Below, one piece after another: positions 41,108 to 48,930 of a stretch of DNA of 59,024 bases. Origin of the DNA: an uncultured Collinsella sp. (GTDB lineage Bacteria; Actinomycetota; Coriobacteriia; Coriobacteriales; Coriobacteriaceae); NCBI GenBank assembly GCA_958415525.1, contig CATYZE010000012.1:1-59024 (forward strand), given 5' to 3'. A program made the translations under genes and the position numbers. Below the pieces are notes generated by a model. The model worked only from the letters and a program-made list of their open reading frames with translations. It ran no database searches and was not told the origin of the DNA. The first letter of the stretch is position 1, and each line of letters opens with the position of its first letter.

Positions 41108-42631
41108 ATGGACGCAGTAATCGGGTTTGCTAACGCCGTCTTTCAGCCGCTGATCGACCTTGGCGCAGCCCCCATGATGACCATTGTTCTGACGGTCATT
41201 GCCCTACTCTTCAAAGTTAAGTTTACCAAGGCCCTCGAGGGCGGTCTTAAGCTCGGTATCGCCATTACCGGCATCGGCGCCATCATCAACATCCTGACGA
41301 CGGCCTTCTCGAGCGCCATGACGACGTTCGTCGAGTCCACCGGCCTTCAGCTTACCGTCACCGACGTGGGTTGGGCACCGCTGGCCACCATCACCTGGGG
41401 CTCTCCCTACACGCTGTACTTCCTGATGGTCCTCGTCATCGTCAACATCGTGATGATCGTGCTCGCCAAGACCAACACCATCGACGTCGACATCTTTGAT
41501 GTGTGGCACCTCGCCTTTGTCGGCCTTGCCTGCATCTACTTTGGCGCCAACATTGTCGTCGCCACGCTGCTCGTTGTCTTCGTCGGCGTTATGAAGATCA
41601 TGAACTCCGACCTCATGAAGCCCACGTTCAACGACCTTCTGGGTGCTCCCGAGGAGAACCCCATGACCACGACTCACATGAACTACATGATGAACCCGCT
41701 GGCCATGCTGCTCAACAAGATCATCGACAAGGTGCTCCCCTTCCTCGATAAGTACGACTTCGATGCTGCCAAGCTCAACAACATGATCGGCTTCTGGGGC
41801 TCCAAGTTTGCTATCGGTATCTACCTGGGCGTTTTCGTCGGCCTTCTTTCACACCAGACCCCGCAGCAGATCTGCACGCTCGCCTTTACCGCCGCAACCT
41901 GCCTCGAGCTGTTCTCGATGATCGGCTCTTGGTTCATCGCGGCCGTCGAGCCGCTGTCTCAGGGCATCTCCGACTTTGCCAACAACAGCAAGTGGCTCCA
42001 GGGCCGCACCCTCAACGTCGGCCTCGACTGGCCCTTCATCGCCGGCCGCGCCGAGATCTGGGCTGCTGCCAACATCCTTGCCCCCATCATGTTGGGTGAG
42101 GCTCTGCTGCTCGCCAACGTTCCCTGCCCCTTCTCCCCGACTGGCACTTGGAACGGCCTGCTGCCGCTCGGCGGCATCATCGCCATGGGTCTGACGCCGG
42201 CACTGCTCGTCGTTACCCGCGGCCGCGTGATTCGCATGGTCGTTATCGGTGCCGTCCTGCTGCCCGTCTTCCTGGGCGCTGGCACCCTTGTCGCCGACTT
42301 CGTCACCTTTACCGCTAAGACTGTCGGCGCTTTCCCTGATGGCGTTACCGGCCTGATCTCTCAGACCACCATGGAAGGACCTGTCGAGAAGTTCCTGGCC
42401 TTCTTCGTGGGCAAGGCGACCACGGGCGATGTGACCATGATCATCGCCACTGTCGTTGCCATCGTCGTGTACGTCGCGCTCTTCGCTTGGTATCGCAAGC
42501 AGATGATCGCTCGTAACATCGAGTACGCGAAGCAGGATAAGTGCACCCTCTCGCCGCTCACCACCGGCAAGTTTACCGAAGAGGACCTCAAGGCTGCCAA
42601 GGAAGCCGAGTCCGCAAAGGCAAACGCCTAA
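41108..42631 (+). CDS. gatC: PTS galactitol-type IIC component
   Basis: A 507-residue permease with about eleven hydrophobic segments, starting MDAVIGFANAVFQPLIDLGAAPMM, a GatC hallmark. Other family segments are TVTDVGWAPLATITWGSPYTLYF and NVGLDWPFIAGRAEIWAAANILAP. The C-terminal tail (about 470-507) is charged. GAAAGAAGGAG precedes the ATG. It forms the channel part of the gat PTS. Confidence 0.94.
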   Translation: MDAVIGFANAVFQPLIDLGAAPMMTIVLTVIALLFKVKFTKALEGGLKLGIAITGIGAIINILTTAFSSAMTTFVESTGLQLTVTDVGWAPLATITWGSPYTLYFLMVLVIVNIVMIVLAKTNTIDVDIFDVWHLAFVGLACIYFGANIVVATLLVVFVGVMKIMNSDLMKPTFNDLLGAPEENPMTTTHMNYMMNPLAMLLNKIIDKVLPFLDKYDFDAAKLNNMIGFWGSKFAIGIYLGVFVGLLSHQTPQQICTLAFTAATCLELFSMIGSWFIAAVEPLSQGISDFANNSKWLQGRTLNVGLDWPFIAGRAEIWAAANILAPIMLGEALLLANVPCPFSPTGTWNGLLPLGGIIAMGLTPALLVVTRGRVIRMVVIGAVLLPVFLGAGTLVADFVTFTAKTVGAFPDGVTGLISQTTMEGPVEKFLAFFVGKATTGDVTMIIATVVAIVVYVALFAWYRKQMIARNIEYAKQDKCTLSPLTTGKFTEEDLKAAKEAESAKANA

Positions 42632-42655
42632 CTCATTGCCACATATCCCCTGTGG

Positions 42656-42692
42656 AAGAAACCCGTCGCATCCCGGCGGGTTTCTTTTTGTT
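42656..42692 (+). terminator. Terminator after gatC
   Basis: 10-bp stem AAGAAACCCG / CGGGTTTCTT followed by TTTGTTT. Confidence 0.9.
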
Positions 42693-42814
42693 TGTCCACA
42701 GTAAGTCAATCATCACTTTTTTGAGAAAAATACCCCCTGCTTTAGTGAGGTGTAGTGATAATCTCGCCTGTTCGCGCTACAGTTTGTCCGAAATACCTCG
42801 ATGTTAGGAACCAA

Positions 42815-43867
42815 ATGATCACTTCCGAGCTTTTCGGCACCGCGCCGTGCGGTACCCCCGTTCATCGTTACACCCTCAACGGGCCCGAGATCTGCGTTCG
42901 CATTATGGACTATGGCGCCACCGTGCTGGGTATCGATGTGCCCGACATTCCCGGCAACGTGCGCGATGTGGTGTTGGGCTTCGATAAGCTCGAGGATTAC
43001 TTTGACAACCCCGCCTGCTTTGGCGCGACCATCGGCCCCGTGGCCAACCGCACCGCGGGTGCCACGATCACCATCGCCGGCACGGACTGGCATATGCCCG
43101 CCAACGAAGGCGCCAACAACCTGCACAGCGATCTTGAGCATGGTCTGCACAAGCGCGTGTGGGATGTTAAACTCGACGAGGTCCACAACGCCGTGCGCAT
43201 GACCACCTCGCTTGAGGATGGCGAGCTGGGCCTGCCCGGCAACCGTACCTTTACGGCCGTGTTTACCGTGACGCCGACGGGTCGCTTCCGCATCGAGTAC
43301 GGCTGCGAAAGCGACCGTGCCACCTACGTGTCCATGACCAACCACACGTACTTTAACCTTGCCGGCCATAACGCCGGCATGGACTGTGAGCACTTCTTTG
43401 TTGCTAACGCTGCCCACTACCTGCCCATTAACGAGCAGAACATCCCCACCGGCGAGATTGCTCCGGTCGAGGGAACACCGTTTGACTTTCGCGAGCTGCG
43501 CCCCGTTGCACCCGGCATGGAGGCCGACGACCCGCAGATTAAGCAGGCACGTGGCTACGATCACTGCCTGTGCATCGATGGCTATCAGTACGGCCGTAAT
43601 CTGCGCCGCGCGATGCACGTCGAGGAGATGTGGACCGGTCGCGAACTGGACTACTACACCACTGCCCCGGGTGTGCAGCTCTACACTGGCAATTGGCTGG
43701 GCGACGAGCACGCCAAGGACGATGCCAACTATGGCTGGGGTGCCGGCTTTGCCCTCGAGGCCGAGATGTATCCCGACACGCCGCATCAGCCGCTGTTCCC
43801 GCAGGGCATTGTGGGTCCGGGCCACCCCTACAGCAATGTGATCGAATACCACTTTATGAGGCACTAA
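42815..43867 (+). CDS. galM: Aldose 1-epimerase (galactose mutarotase)
   Basis: A 350-residue mutarotase. Family features are MDYGATVLGIDVPD, GFDKLEDY, GATIGPVANR, NEGANNLHSDLEHGLHKRVWD, MTNHTYFNLAGHNAG (catalytic His), GYDHCLCID and YTGNWLGDE, with the catalytic Glu near the C terminus in GFALEAEMYPDTPHQP. It interconverts alpha and beta galactose so that galactokinase can act. TTAGGA lies before the ATG at 42815; a longer frame to 42755 has no site. It follows the gat operon but after a terminator, so it has its own promoter. Confidence 0.94.
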   Translation: MITSELFGTAPCGTPVHRYTLNGPEICVRIMDYGATVLGIDVPDIPGNVRDVVLGFDKLEDYFDNPACFGATIGPVANRTAGATITIAGTDWHMPANEGANNLHSDLEHGLHKRVWDVKLDEVHNAVRMTTSLEDGELGLPGNRTFTAVFTVTPTGRFRIEYGCESDRATYVSMTNHTYFNLAGHNAGMDCEHFFVANAAHYLPINEQNIPTGEIAPVEGTPFDFRELRPVAPGMEADDPQIKQARGYDHCLCIDGYQYGRNLRRAMHVEEMWTGRELDYYTTAPGVQLYTGNWLGDEHAKDDANYGWGAGFALEAEMYPDTPHQPLFPQGIVGPGHPYSNVIEYHFMRH

Positions 43868-43892
43868 GCCCATAACACAACATATCGCACAG

Positions 43893-43930
43893 CAGCGCTC
43901 GCCGGCACCACCGCCGACGGGCGCTTTTTC
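43893..43930 (+). terminator. Terminator after galM
   Basis: Stem AGCGCTCGCCGGC / GCCGACGGGCGCT with two mismatches, followed by TTTTTCATCTTTT. Confidence 0.7.
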
Positions 43931-43974
43931 ATCTTTTGGGCTCATTTTCGCTGTGACTGTCTGGGTGACATATC

Positions 43975-44126
43975 AAAACTATGTCTATTTACTACGTTTA
44001 GCCCGGGATGCTCGACCATGCACCAGTTTTTGTTTAATTCGCGAGCCGTCTACCTGCGGCTTTGTTTTTCTCAAATTCGACATGCTCGGCGATAGCCGAT
44101 CAAACGTAGTAAATGGGCATAGTTTT
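43975..44126. repeat. 152-bp inverted repeat between galM and the IIB gene
   Basis: Arms 43975-43999 and 44102-44126 (AAAACTATGTCTATTTACTA and its inverse) match at 23 of 25 positions. The interior holds a smaller stem AGCCG/CGGCT near 44044-44061 and T-rich stretches. It lies between convergent genes and resembles in size, but not in sequence, the element at 6393-6543. Confidence 0.75.
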
Positions 44127-44162
44127 TGACAGGCGGCATCGCACGCGTCCCTCGCAAGGGCA

Positions 44163-44194
44163 AAATGATCCGTTTTCCTCCAGCCCCAAGGATC
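44163..44194 (-). repeat. GATCC..GGATCATTT repeat, copy 2
   Basis: Inverse copy of 15638-15670 with few changes. It touches the stop codon of the IIB gene. Confidence 0.6.
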
Positions 44195-44675
44195 AGTTGA
44201 ACAGATTGCCGATGGGGTCGGGGGCGGAACTGGGGAGGTAGCGGATTTCTAGCTCTATGCCGAGCTCTTGCAGCTCTTTGAAGGCGGCGACATCTGCGTC
44301 GTCTACGGCGACTGCGGGCGTTATGGGATGCTTGCCCTCCCCTGTCCGCATGTGACCTATGCTGATCTTGGTAATGGGCACACCGCCCTTAACCAGCGCG
44401 AGTGCATCGGTGGGTGAGGCCACCATGATCAGAATCCATTGACGCGGCGTTGCGGTATGAATGATGTCGATGGTCCTTTGCACCGAGAAAAACCGTGTCC
44501 AAACGCCTTCTGGCGCCGCGACCCTCATGGGTGCCCATTGGCGCGAATCCGCTGCGATTTCATCGTTGACGATTAAGACAAGGTTGGAACCCACGGCTTC
44601 GTTCCACAGCTCAACGTCTTGCCCGTAAATGAAACGGTCGTCGATGCGTGTGAGAAGAATCTTGGGTTGAGCCAT
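44193..44675 (-). CDS. PTS mannose/sorbose-family IIB-like protein lacking the usual His
   Basis: A 160-residue protein of the IIB_sorb (mannose/fructose/sorbose) family: ILLTRIDDRFIYGQDVELWNEAVGSNLVLIVNDEIAADSRQ, ISIGHM and a C-terminal ELGIELEIRYLPSS. The family's phosphorylated His in RIDDRLIHGQ is Tyr (Y17) here. It stands alone; no IIA, IIC or IID follows. A regulatory or decayed protein is more likely than a working transporter subunit. The ATG at 44675 follows GGGGCGG; the longer frame to 44726 lacks a site. Confidence 0.83.
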   Translation of the reverse strand: MAQPKILLTRIDDRFIYGQDVELWNEAVGSNLVLIVNDEIAADSRQWAPMRVAAPEGVWTRFFSVQRTIDIIHTATPRQWILIMVASPTDALALVKGGVPITKISIGHMRTGEGKHPITPAVAVDDADVAAFKELQELGIELEIRYLPSSAPDPIGNLFN

Positions 44676-44764
44676 CGCCGCCCCATTCTGTTTGAGACCC
44701 GTAAGAGCAAGACATCGCGTCTCCAATATTAGTGCATTTAAAGTGAGAAAAGCCGTCAGAACCC

Positions 44765-44793
44765 TTGCGCGGATGTGCGATGTCCCGTATCAT
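44765..44793 (+). promoter_or_regulatory. Promoter of tRNA-Thr
   Basis: TTGCGC (44765-44770), 17 bases, TATCAT (44788-44793), ending 39 bases before the tRNA. Confidence 0.55.
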
Positions 44794-44832
44794 AGACAGC
44801 CGTTGACGCCTCAGTTGCGTCACCACATGGTC

Positions 44833-44908
44833 GCCAGCGTAGCTCAGTTGGTAGAGCACCGCTCTCGTAAAGCGGGGGTCACCGGTTCGAGCCCGGTCGC
44901 TGGCTCCA
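44833..44908 (+). tRNA. tRNA-Thr (anticodon CGT)
   Basis: A 76-base cloverleaf: acceptor GCCAGCG/CGCTGGC, D-stem GCTC/GAGC, anticodon stem CCGCT/AGCGG with loop CTCGTAA, T-stem ACCGG/CCGGT with TTCGAGC, discriminator T and an encoded CCA. Anticodon CGT reads ACG threonine codons. Confidence 0.97.
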
Positions 44909-44919
44909 TTGCACAAGAT

Positions 44920-44942
44920 AGCCGCCTTCGGGCGGCTTTTTT
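44920..44942 (+). terminator. Terminator after tRNA-Thr
   Basis: AGCCGCC-TTCG-GGCGGCT stem with a stable UUCG loop and six T. Confidence 0.92.
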
Positions 44943-45122
44943 GTTGCCGATTCGCCCACTCGGTGGACTACGGGTTTAATACTCAGGGGCGGGGATTTAC
45001 CAAAGTGAAATTTTAATGAAAAGAAACCCAGCTGCAACAATTGCCATGGTGAGGGCTCGAATTGGCCATATGGATCTAAAATAGTCACGATATACAAATG
45101 TCGAGAGACGTTGGGGATATAG

Positions 45123-45632
45123 ATGAAAAGAGCTAAGGGTTTTCTTTTGTTGGTATTGATGCTGCTCGGACTGTTCTGCCTGAGTGGCCCTTCTTGGGCC
45201 GAGGCCGCCTGTCCTGAAGGTGAGCCTCAGCAGTCTTATACGGGCAGTCTGCTGATAACTGCTAAGGAGGGTGATGCCGACTCTCAGTCTGGGGTAAATC
45301 CCCTTGCCACTTTTGAGGGGGACGGCGGAACGGTCAAGCTTGACCATATTGGTAGCGGGATTTTGAGGTGGCAAGTTCTTCCGGACAAAATTGCGAACGA
45401 CCCCTTCTCTTTTGCTGGAACGATATATCTATACAAGGTTGTGAGCGGAAAACAAAAATACGTCGATTGCTATCCGACAAACGGGTCTGGAATTGCATTC
45501 ACCGGCATTTCGGGGCAGATTGATACACATGTACGAAAGGGAACCTATGTGGTGCGTTGGGTTGGAGCTGCTGCGGGCCCGATATGGATTGCGGTCTTGC
45601 GCCCCGATGTCCAAATAGGTTTCTCTCTCTAG
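45123..45632 (+). CDS. Unknown secreted protein
   Basis: A 169-residue protein with a clear signal peptide (KR at 2-3, hydrophobic 8-21, likely cleavage after SWAEA at about 28). The mature part is 140 residues with alternating hydrophobic residues (GTVKLDHIGSGILRWQVLP, AGTIYLYKVVSGKQKYVDC, GTYVVRWVGAAAGPIWIAVL), suggesting a beta-sandwich; two Cys (about 30 and 116) may pair. I recognise no family. GC and codon bias are lower than in neighbours. It is 14 bases upstream of another unknown gene. Confidence 0.72.
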   Translation: MKRAKGFLLLVLMLLGLFCLSGPSWAEAACPEGEPQQSYTGSLLITAKEGDADSQSGVNPLATFEGDGGTVKLDHIGSGILRWQVLPDKIANDPFSFAGTIYLYKVVSGKQKYVDCYPTNGSGIAFTGISGQIDTHVRKGTYVVRWVGAAAGPIWIAVLRPDVQIGFSL

Positions 45633-45646
45633 ACGGGAAGTTGCTC

Positions 45647-46012
45647 ATGGACGCCATATATGACGGAGATGATTGGGTCGATCATTATACTTGGCACCTG
45701 GTCGGCTCGAACGACAATGGGGATGTGGTGTTTGATGGACTATGTCCAAAGCATCTCCATCCTTTTGTCTCGTCGTTAATTGAGAGTTCCGCTCGTGTTG
45801 CCCCCTACAGCTCGGCATCGCTTCATGATACGGACGTTTTGAAGACCATAAGGGAGTCAATTGACGAGGGCACGATGAGCGGCCCGCTGTTTTCTCGGCT
45901 TGTGGGGCTAGATGAGATTGGCTCGAAACGACTGCTTGCGGGCGAAAAAGTGGAACTCACTTATCGGTCGATGATTTCAATCCTGCGGCTAGCCGATGTT
46001 CTTCGCAAATAA
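45647..46012 (+). CDS. Unknown small cytoplasmic protein
   Basis: A 121-residue acidic protein without signal peptide or membrane segment: MDAIYDGDDWVDHYTWHL and C-terminal RLLAGEKVELTYRSMISILRLADVLRK. GGGAAG lies before the ATG at 45647; TTG at 45641 is an alternative. It shares the low-GC character of the secreted-protein gene just upstream, and the two probably form an operon downstream of tRNA-Thr. Function unknown; a partner or immunity role to the secreted protein is only speculation. Confidence 0.6.
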   Translation: MDAIYDGDDWVDHYTWHLVGSNDNGDVVFDGLCPKHLHPFVSSLIESSARVAPYSSASLHDTDVLKTIRESIDEGTMSGPLFSRLVGLDEIGSKRLLAGEKVELTYRSMISILRLADVLRK

Positions 46013-46040
46013 ATGAGGCTTCCCTATTCAAAAACAGAAA

Positions 46041-46116
46041 ACCCCGCCAAACGTGATTCCCCTAGGGAAAACATGTTTGGCGGGGTCCTAGCGTGATTCC
46101 CCTGGGGGTATCACGC
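46041..46116. terminator. Double hairpin between convergent genes
   Basis: Stem 1: ACCCCGCCAAAC (46041-46052) / GTTTGGCGGGGT (46075-46086). Stem 2: GCGTGAT (46091-46097) / ATCACGC (46110-46116). GTGATTCCCCT occurs in both. It serves both the upstream plus-strand genes and the minus-strand YhcH gene. Confidence 0.75.
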
Positions 46117-46147
46117 CATCAGACGAGCAACTCAACCGAGCAGCGCG

Positions 46148-46621
46148 CTACTCCTCCCAGTAAGCATCTGCAAGCAGCTTAAAGCAGATCTTCTTGACCG
46201 GCTGCGCGCCGTCGCCCGGGAACTCGAGCGTCGGCATATGAGGCTCGCCGGCAACGAACAGCGCAAACTTGTCGTCGGCCAGATCGCCGGCGATCGAGGC
46301 GTCGGAATCGACCAGATCGTAGTCGTCCTTCTCGTCAAACTCCTGGACCAGCGTCAGGCTGCCCGTGGCAACCTTAAAGGCCTCGCGACCCTCAACATCA
46401 ATCTGCAGGTCGTGATAGCGCTGATGCGTCTCATAGTGAGCCTCGGCCTCGGGACGCGTCGTGGGAGCCATAACGTTCGCAAAGACCTTGTCGCCCAGAA
46501 TCGGATGGCTGCCGACCTCGAGCTCCGCCGGATCGTTCTCCTCGAGCCAATCGATCAGCACGTCGAGGCCCTTGAGCATGCCGCGGTATTCCTCGATATC
46601 GCCCAGTGCGCTGTAAATCAT
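46148..46621 (-). CDS. YhcH/YjgK/YiaL family protein (NanQ/EbgC-like)
   Basis: A 157-residue cupin-like protein of the DUF386 family: LDVLIDWLEEND, GSHPILGDKVFANVMAPTTRPEAEAHYETHQRYHDLQIDVEG, and EPHMPTLEFPGDGAQPVKKICFKL, with the conserved His residues for metal binding. Members such as NanQ speed anomer conversion of sialic acid; others accompany beta-galactosidase. Here it follows nagA by 32 bases, so it probably acts on an amino sugar. Last gene of the nag set. Confidence 0.9.
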   Translation of the reverse strand: MIYSALGDIEEYRGMLKGLDVLIDWLEENDPAELEVGSHPILGDKVFANVMAPTTRPEAEAHYETHQRYHDLQIDVEGREAFKVATGSLTLVQEFDEKDDYDLVDSDASIAGDLADDKFALFVAGEPHMPTLEFPGDGAQPVKKICFKLLADAYWEE

Positions 46622-46653
46622 CTAAATCCCCTCTCGGATCGTCTCTTTGGCAG

Positions 46654-47823
46654 CTACTCGGTAAACGCGTTACCGACGCTGTTGCCGCCCACATACGTCT
46701 CGACCAGGGTAAGGTCGGGATTGAACACGACAAAGTCGGCGTCGCGCCCCGGCATAATGCTACCGCACTTGTCGTCGACGTGAGCAGAGCGTGCCGGAAC
46801 CTCGGTTGCCATGCGAATGGCGATATCGGCGCTGGCAAGGCCCCAGTCGACCATATTCTTGACGCCCTGGGCAAGCGTGAGCACCGAGCCGGCGATGGCG
46901 GAGCCGTCGGCGAGCCAGCACAGGTTGTCCTTCATGATGACATCCATGCCGCCACTGGTGTACTTGCCCTCGGGCATACCACCGCAGCCCAGGCAGTCGG
47001 TGATAAGCACCGTGTGCTGCCAGCCCTTGGCCTGCAGCAGCGCCTTGATGGCAGCGGGGTTTACGTGCTTGCCGTCGCAGATGATCTCGGCATACGTGTT
47101 GGGCGTGGTCATGGCAGCACCCACGACGCCAGGCTCGCGGTGATGCAGGCCACGCTGGCCATTGTAGGTGTGCGTGAAGCAGCTGGCGCCGGCGTTAATG
47201 GCCGCAGCACACTCGTCATAGGTAGCGTCGGAGTGGCCGATGCAGGTCACCACGCCCTTGGCGTTCAGGGCAGCTGCGTAGGCGGCAGCGCCGTCACGCT
47301 CGGCCGCCATGGCGCTCTTGACGATACGACCACCGGCGGCCTCCTGCCACTCGTCAAAAACTTCCTCGGACGGGTCGATCAGATAAGCGGGGTTCTGGGC
47401 GCCCACGTGCTTCATGGTAAAGAACGGGCCCTCCAGGTAGATACCCTGAATACGAGCACCGCAGAACTCGGGCCCGCGCTCTTCGTCCGCCTGTGCAATA
47501 GCGGCACAGGCGTCCTTGATCTGCTCCACACCGTCGGTAAAGGTCGTAGGCAGCCAGCTGGTGGTACCACGACGAGCGAGCTCAGTCGAACTGATATTAA
47601 TACCCTCGGCATCGTTATCGGTCGTGGCATGGTTATAGAAGCCATGAATATGGGTGTCCACCATGCCCGGCGCGATCCATGTACCCGAGTAATCTTTGAT
47701 CTCGCAAGCGGGCTCATCGACCTGCCAAGCGCCAAAGACGCCGTCTTCGACCATAAGGTAGCCGCCCAGCTGCGGCCCCGCCGGCAAAAAGAACTTGTCG
47801 GCCTTGATAGCATACGTGCTCAT
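46654..47823 (-). CDS. nagA: N-acetylglucosamine-6-phosphate deacetylase
   Basis: A 389-residue amidohydrolase. Metal-binding and catalytic segments are VDTHIHGFYNHATTD, YLEGPF, TCIGHSDATYDEC, THTYNGQRGLHHREPG, EIICDGKHVNP and the catalytic Asp in VLITDCLGCGG. It deacetylates GlcNAc-6-phosphate delivered by NagE. GGGAGC precedes the ATG. nagB, the next pathway step, is not in the window. Confidence 0.94.
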   Translation of the reverse strand: MSTYAIKADKFFLPAGPQLGGYLMVEDGVFGAWQVDEPACEIKDYSGTWIAPGMVDTHIHGFYNHATTDNDAEGINISSTELARRGTTSWLPTTFTDGVEQIKDACAAIAQADEERGPEFCGARIQGIYLEGPFFTMKHVGAQNPAYLIDPSEEVFDEWQEAAGGRIVKSAMAAERDGAAAYAAALNAKGVVTCIGHSDATYDECAAAINAGASCFTHTYNGQRGLHHREPGVVGAAMTTPNTYAEIICDGKHVNPAAIKALLQAKGWQHTVLITDCLGCGGMPEGKYTSGGMDVIMKDNLCWLADGSAIAGSVLTLAQGVKNMVDWGLASADIAIRMATEVPARSAHVDDKCGSIMPGRDADFVVFNPDLTLVETYVGGNSVGNAFTE

Positions 47824-47966
47824 CTATGCTCCCGTACCCGCAGTGCGTTTTAGGGCGGATCAAAAACCACTGCATTGTTAATTCGAGCGATTGTTCGTTG
47901 CCTTCTACCGCTCGGCACATTTTGCACCCGCCGCAAAACACGCCAAGCCGTTTATACCCAATAACT

Positions 47967-48698
47967 CTAGACGGCGCGGTTGTGGTAGACCTTGTACTTA
48001 AACTGGTCGGCGCGCGCAACCGAACGCGTATACTCGATAACCTCGTTGTTCATGTCATAGGTGGTACGAATCAAATCCAGGACCGGCGCGCCTTCGGCAA
48101 TCTCAAGCAGACGGGCGTCGGAATGGCGGGCGATACTCGCATAGAATTCTTCCTCGGCCACGCGAACTTTCTCGTGAAAGTCCTGCTCAATCATATCGTA
48201 CAGCGATTTGTTCTCGATCATGGGGCGCTTAAGCGCAAAGAACTTGCGGCTTGGCAGATACGTGCACTCAATCATGAGCGGCACACCATCGGCAATACGC
48301 AGGCGCTTGATCTTGTACAGACGCTCGCCCAGACGCGCATTCATCTCTACGGCAATATTCTTGTCAGCCTCGACCTCGGTAAACTCAAGAATCGTCGTCT
48401 TGGGCACACGGCCGATTGCCTTCATCTGCTCGGTAAAGCTATAGGTTTGCGTGAGGTTTGCCGTTTGCAGAGAGCGGTCGCACACCATGGTTCCACGGCC
48501 GCGCTGACGAACCACCAAGCCCAGGCGCTCAAGCTCCTGCAGGGCAAGGCGAACCGTCGTACGCGAAAGCCCGTAGCGCTCCGACAAGTCACGCTCGGAC
48601 GGCAAATAGTCGCCGGGCCGAAGTTCGTGATCGATTTTATCGGTCAGCAAATCGACGAGCTGATCGTACAGAGGTTGTTTGCGCGCTCCCATTGCCAT
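47967..48698 (-). CDS. GntR/HutC family regulator (NagR/DasR-like)
   Basis: A 243-residue regulator. The winged helix-turn-helix is at 5-75 (PLYDQLVDLLTDKIDHELRPGDYLPSERDLSERYGLSRTTVRLALQELERLGLVVRQRGRGTMV), followed by a UTRA sensor domain (about 95-240). This architecture and the position between nagE and nagA point to a GlcNAc-6-phosphate or GlcN-6-phosphate-responsive repressor. AGG lies 7 bases before the ATG at 48698; an ATG 17 codons upstream has no site. TGGTTGTAACCA upstream (48730-48741) is a candidate autoregulatory operator. Confidence 0.92.
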   Translation of the reverse strand: MAMGARKQPLYDQLVDLLTDKIDHELRPGDYLPSERDLSERYGLSRTTVRLALQELERLGLVVRQRGRGTMVCDRSLQTANLTQTYSFTEQMKAIGRVPKTTILEFTEVEADKNIAVEMNARLGERLYKIKRLRIADGVPLMIECTYLPSRKFFALKRPMIENKSLYDMIEQDFHEKVRVAEEEFYASIARHSDARLLEIAEGAPVLDLIRTTYDMNNEVIEYTRSVARADQFKYKVYHNRAV

Positions 48699-48729
48699 AA
48701 TGATACCTGCCGGATAAATGACTCGAAAT

Positions 48730-48741
48730 TGGTTGTAACCA
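48730..48741. promoter_or_regulatory. Candidate NagR operator before the GntR gene
   Basis: TGGTTGTAACCA is a perfect TGGTT-N2-AACCA inverted repeat, 32 bases upstream of the chosen start. Related sites lie before nagE. Confidence 0.55.
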
Positions 48742-48870
48742 GACACCACGTACTATAGCAGTTTTAATGGAATAACAGCAGGTCAACCAGTATATTTCAA
48801 TATTGTTTGCCGGTTGATAGCCTGCACACTGTAATACCAATTACATCGCTGCATCAAGTATTGAGGTAGC

Positions 48871-48906
48871 AAAAAGGGCCGCCCCCGCGGAGCGGGACGA
48901 CCCTTT
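48871..48906 (-). terminator. Terminator after nagE
   Basis: Long GC-rich stem (AAAGGGTCGTCCCGC / GCGGGGGCGGCCCTTT on the minus strand, with G-U pairs) followed by TTTTT. Confidence 0.8.
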
Positions 48907-48930
48907 GCAAGACAGATACGTCTTTAAGGC

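Noticed and set aside
44833..46116. Integrated element bounded by a tRNA attachment site
   Set aside because: No integrase and no duplicate of the tRNA 3' end was found downstream.
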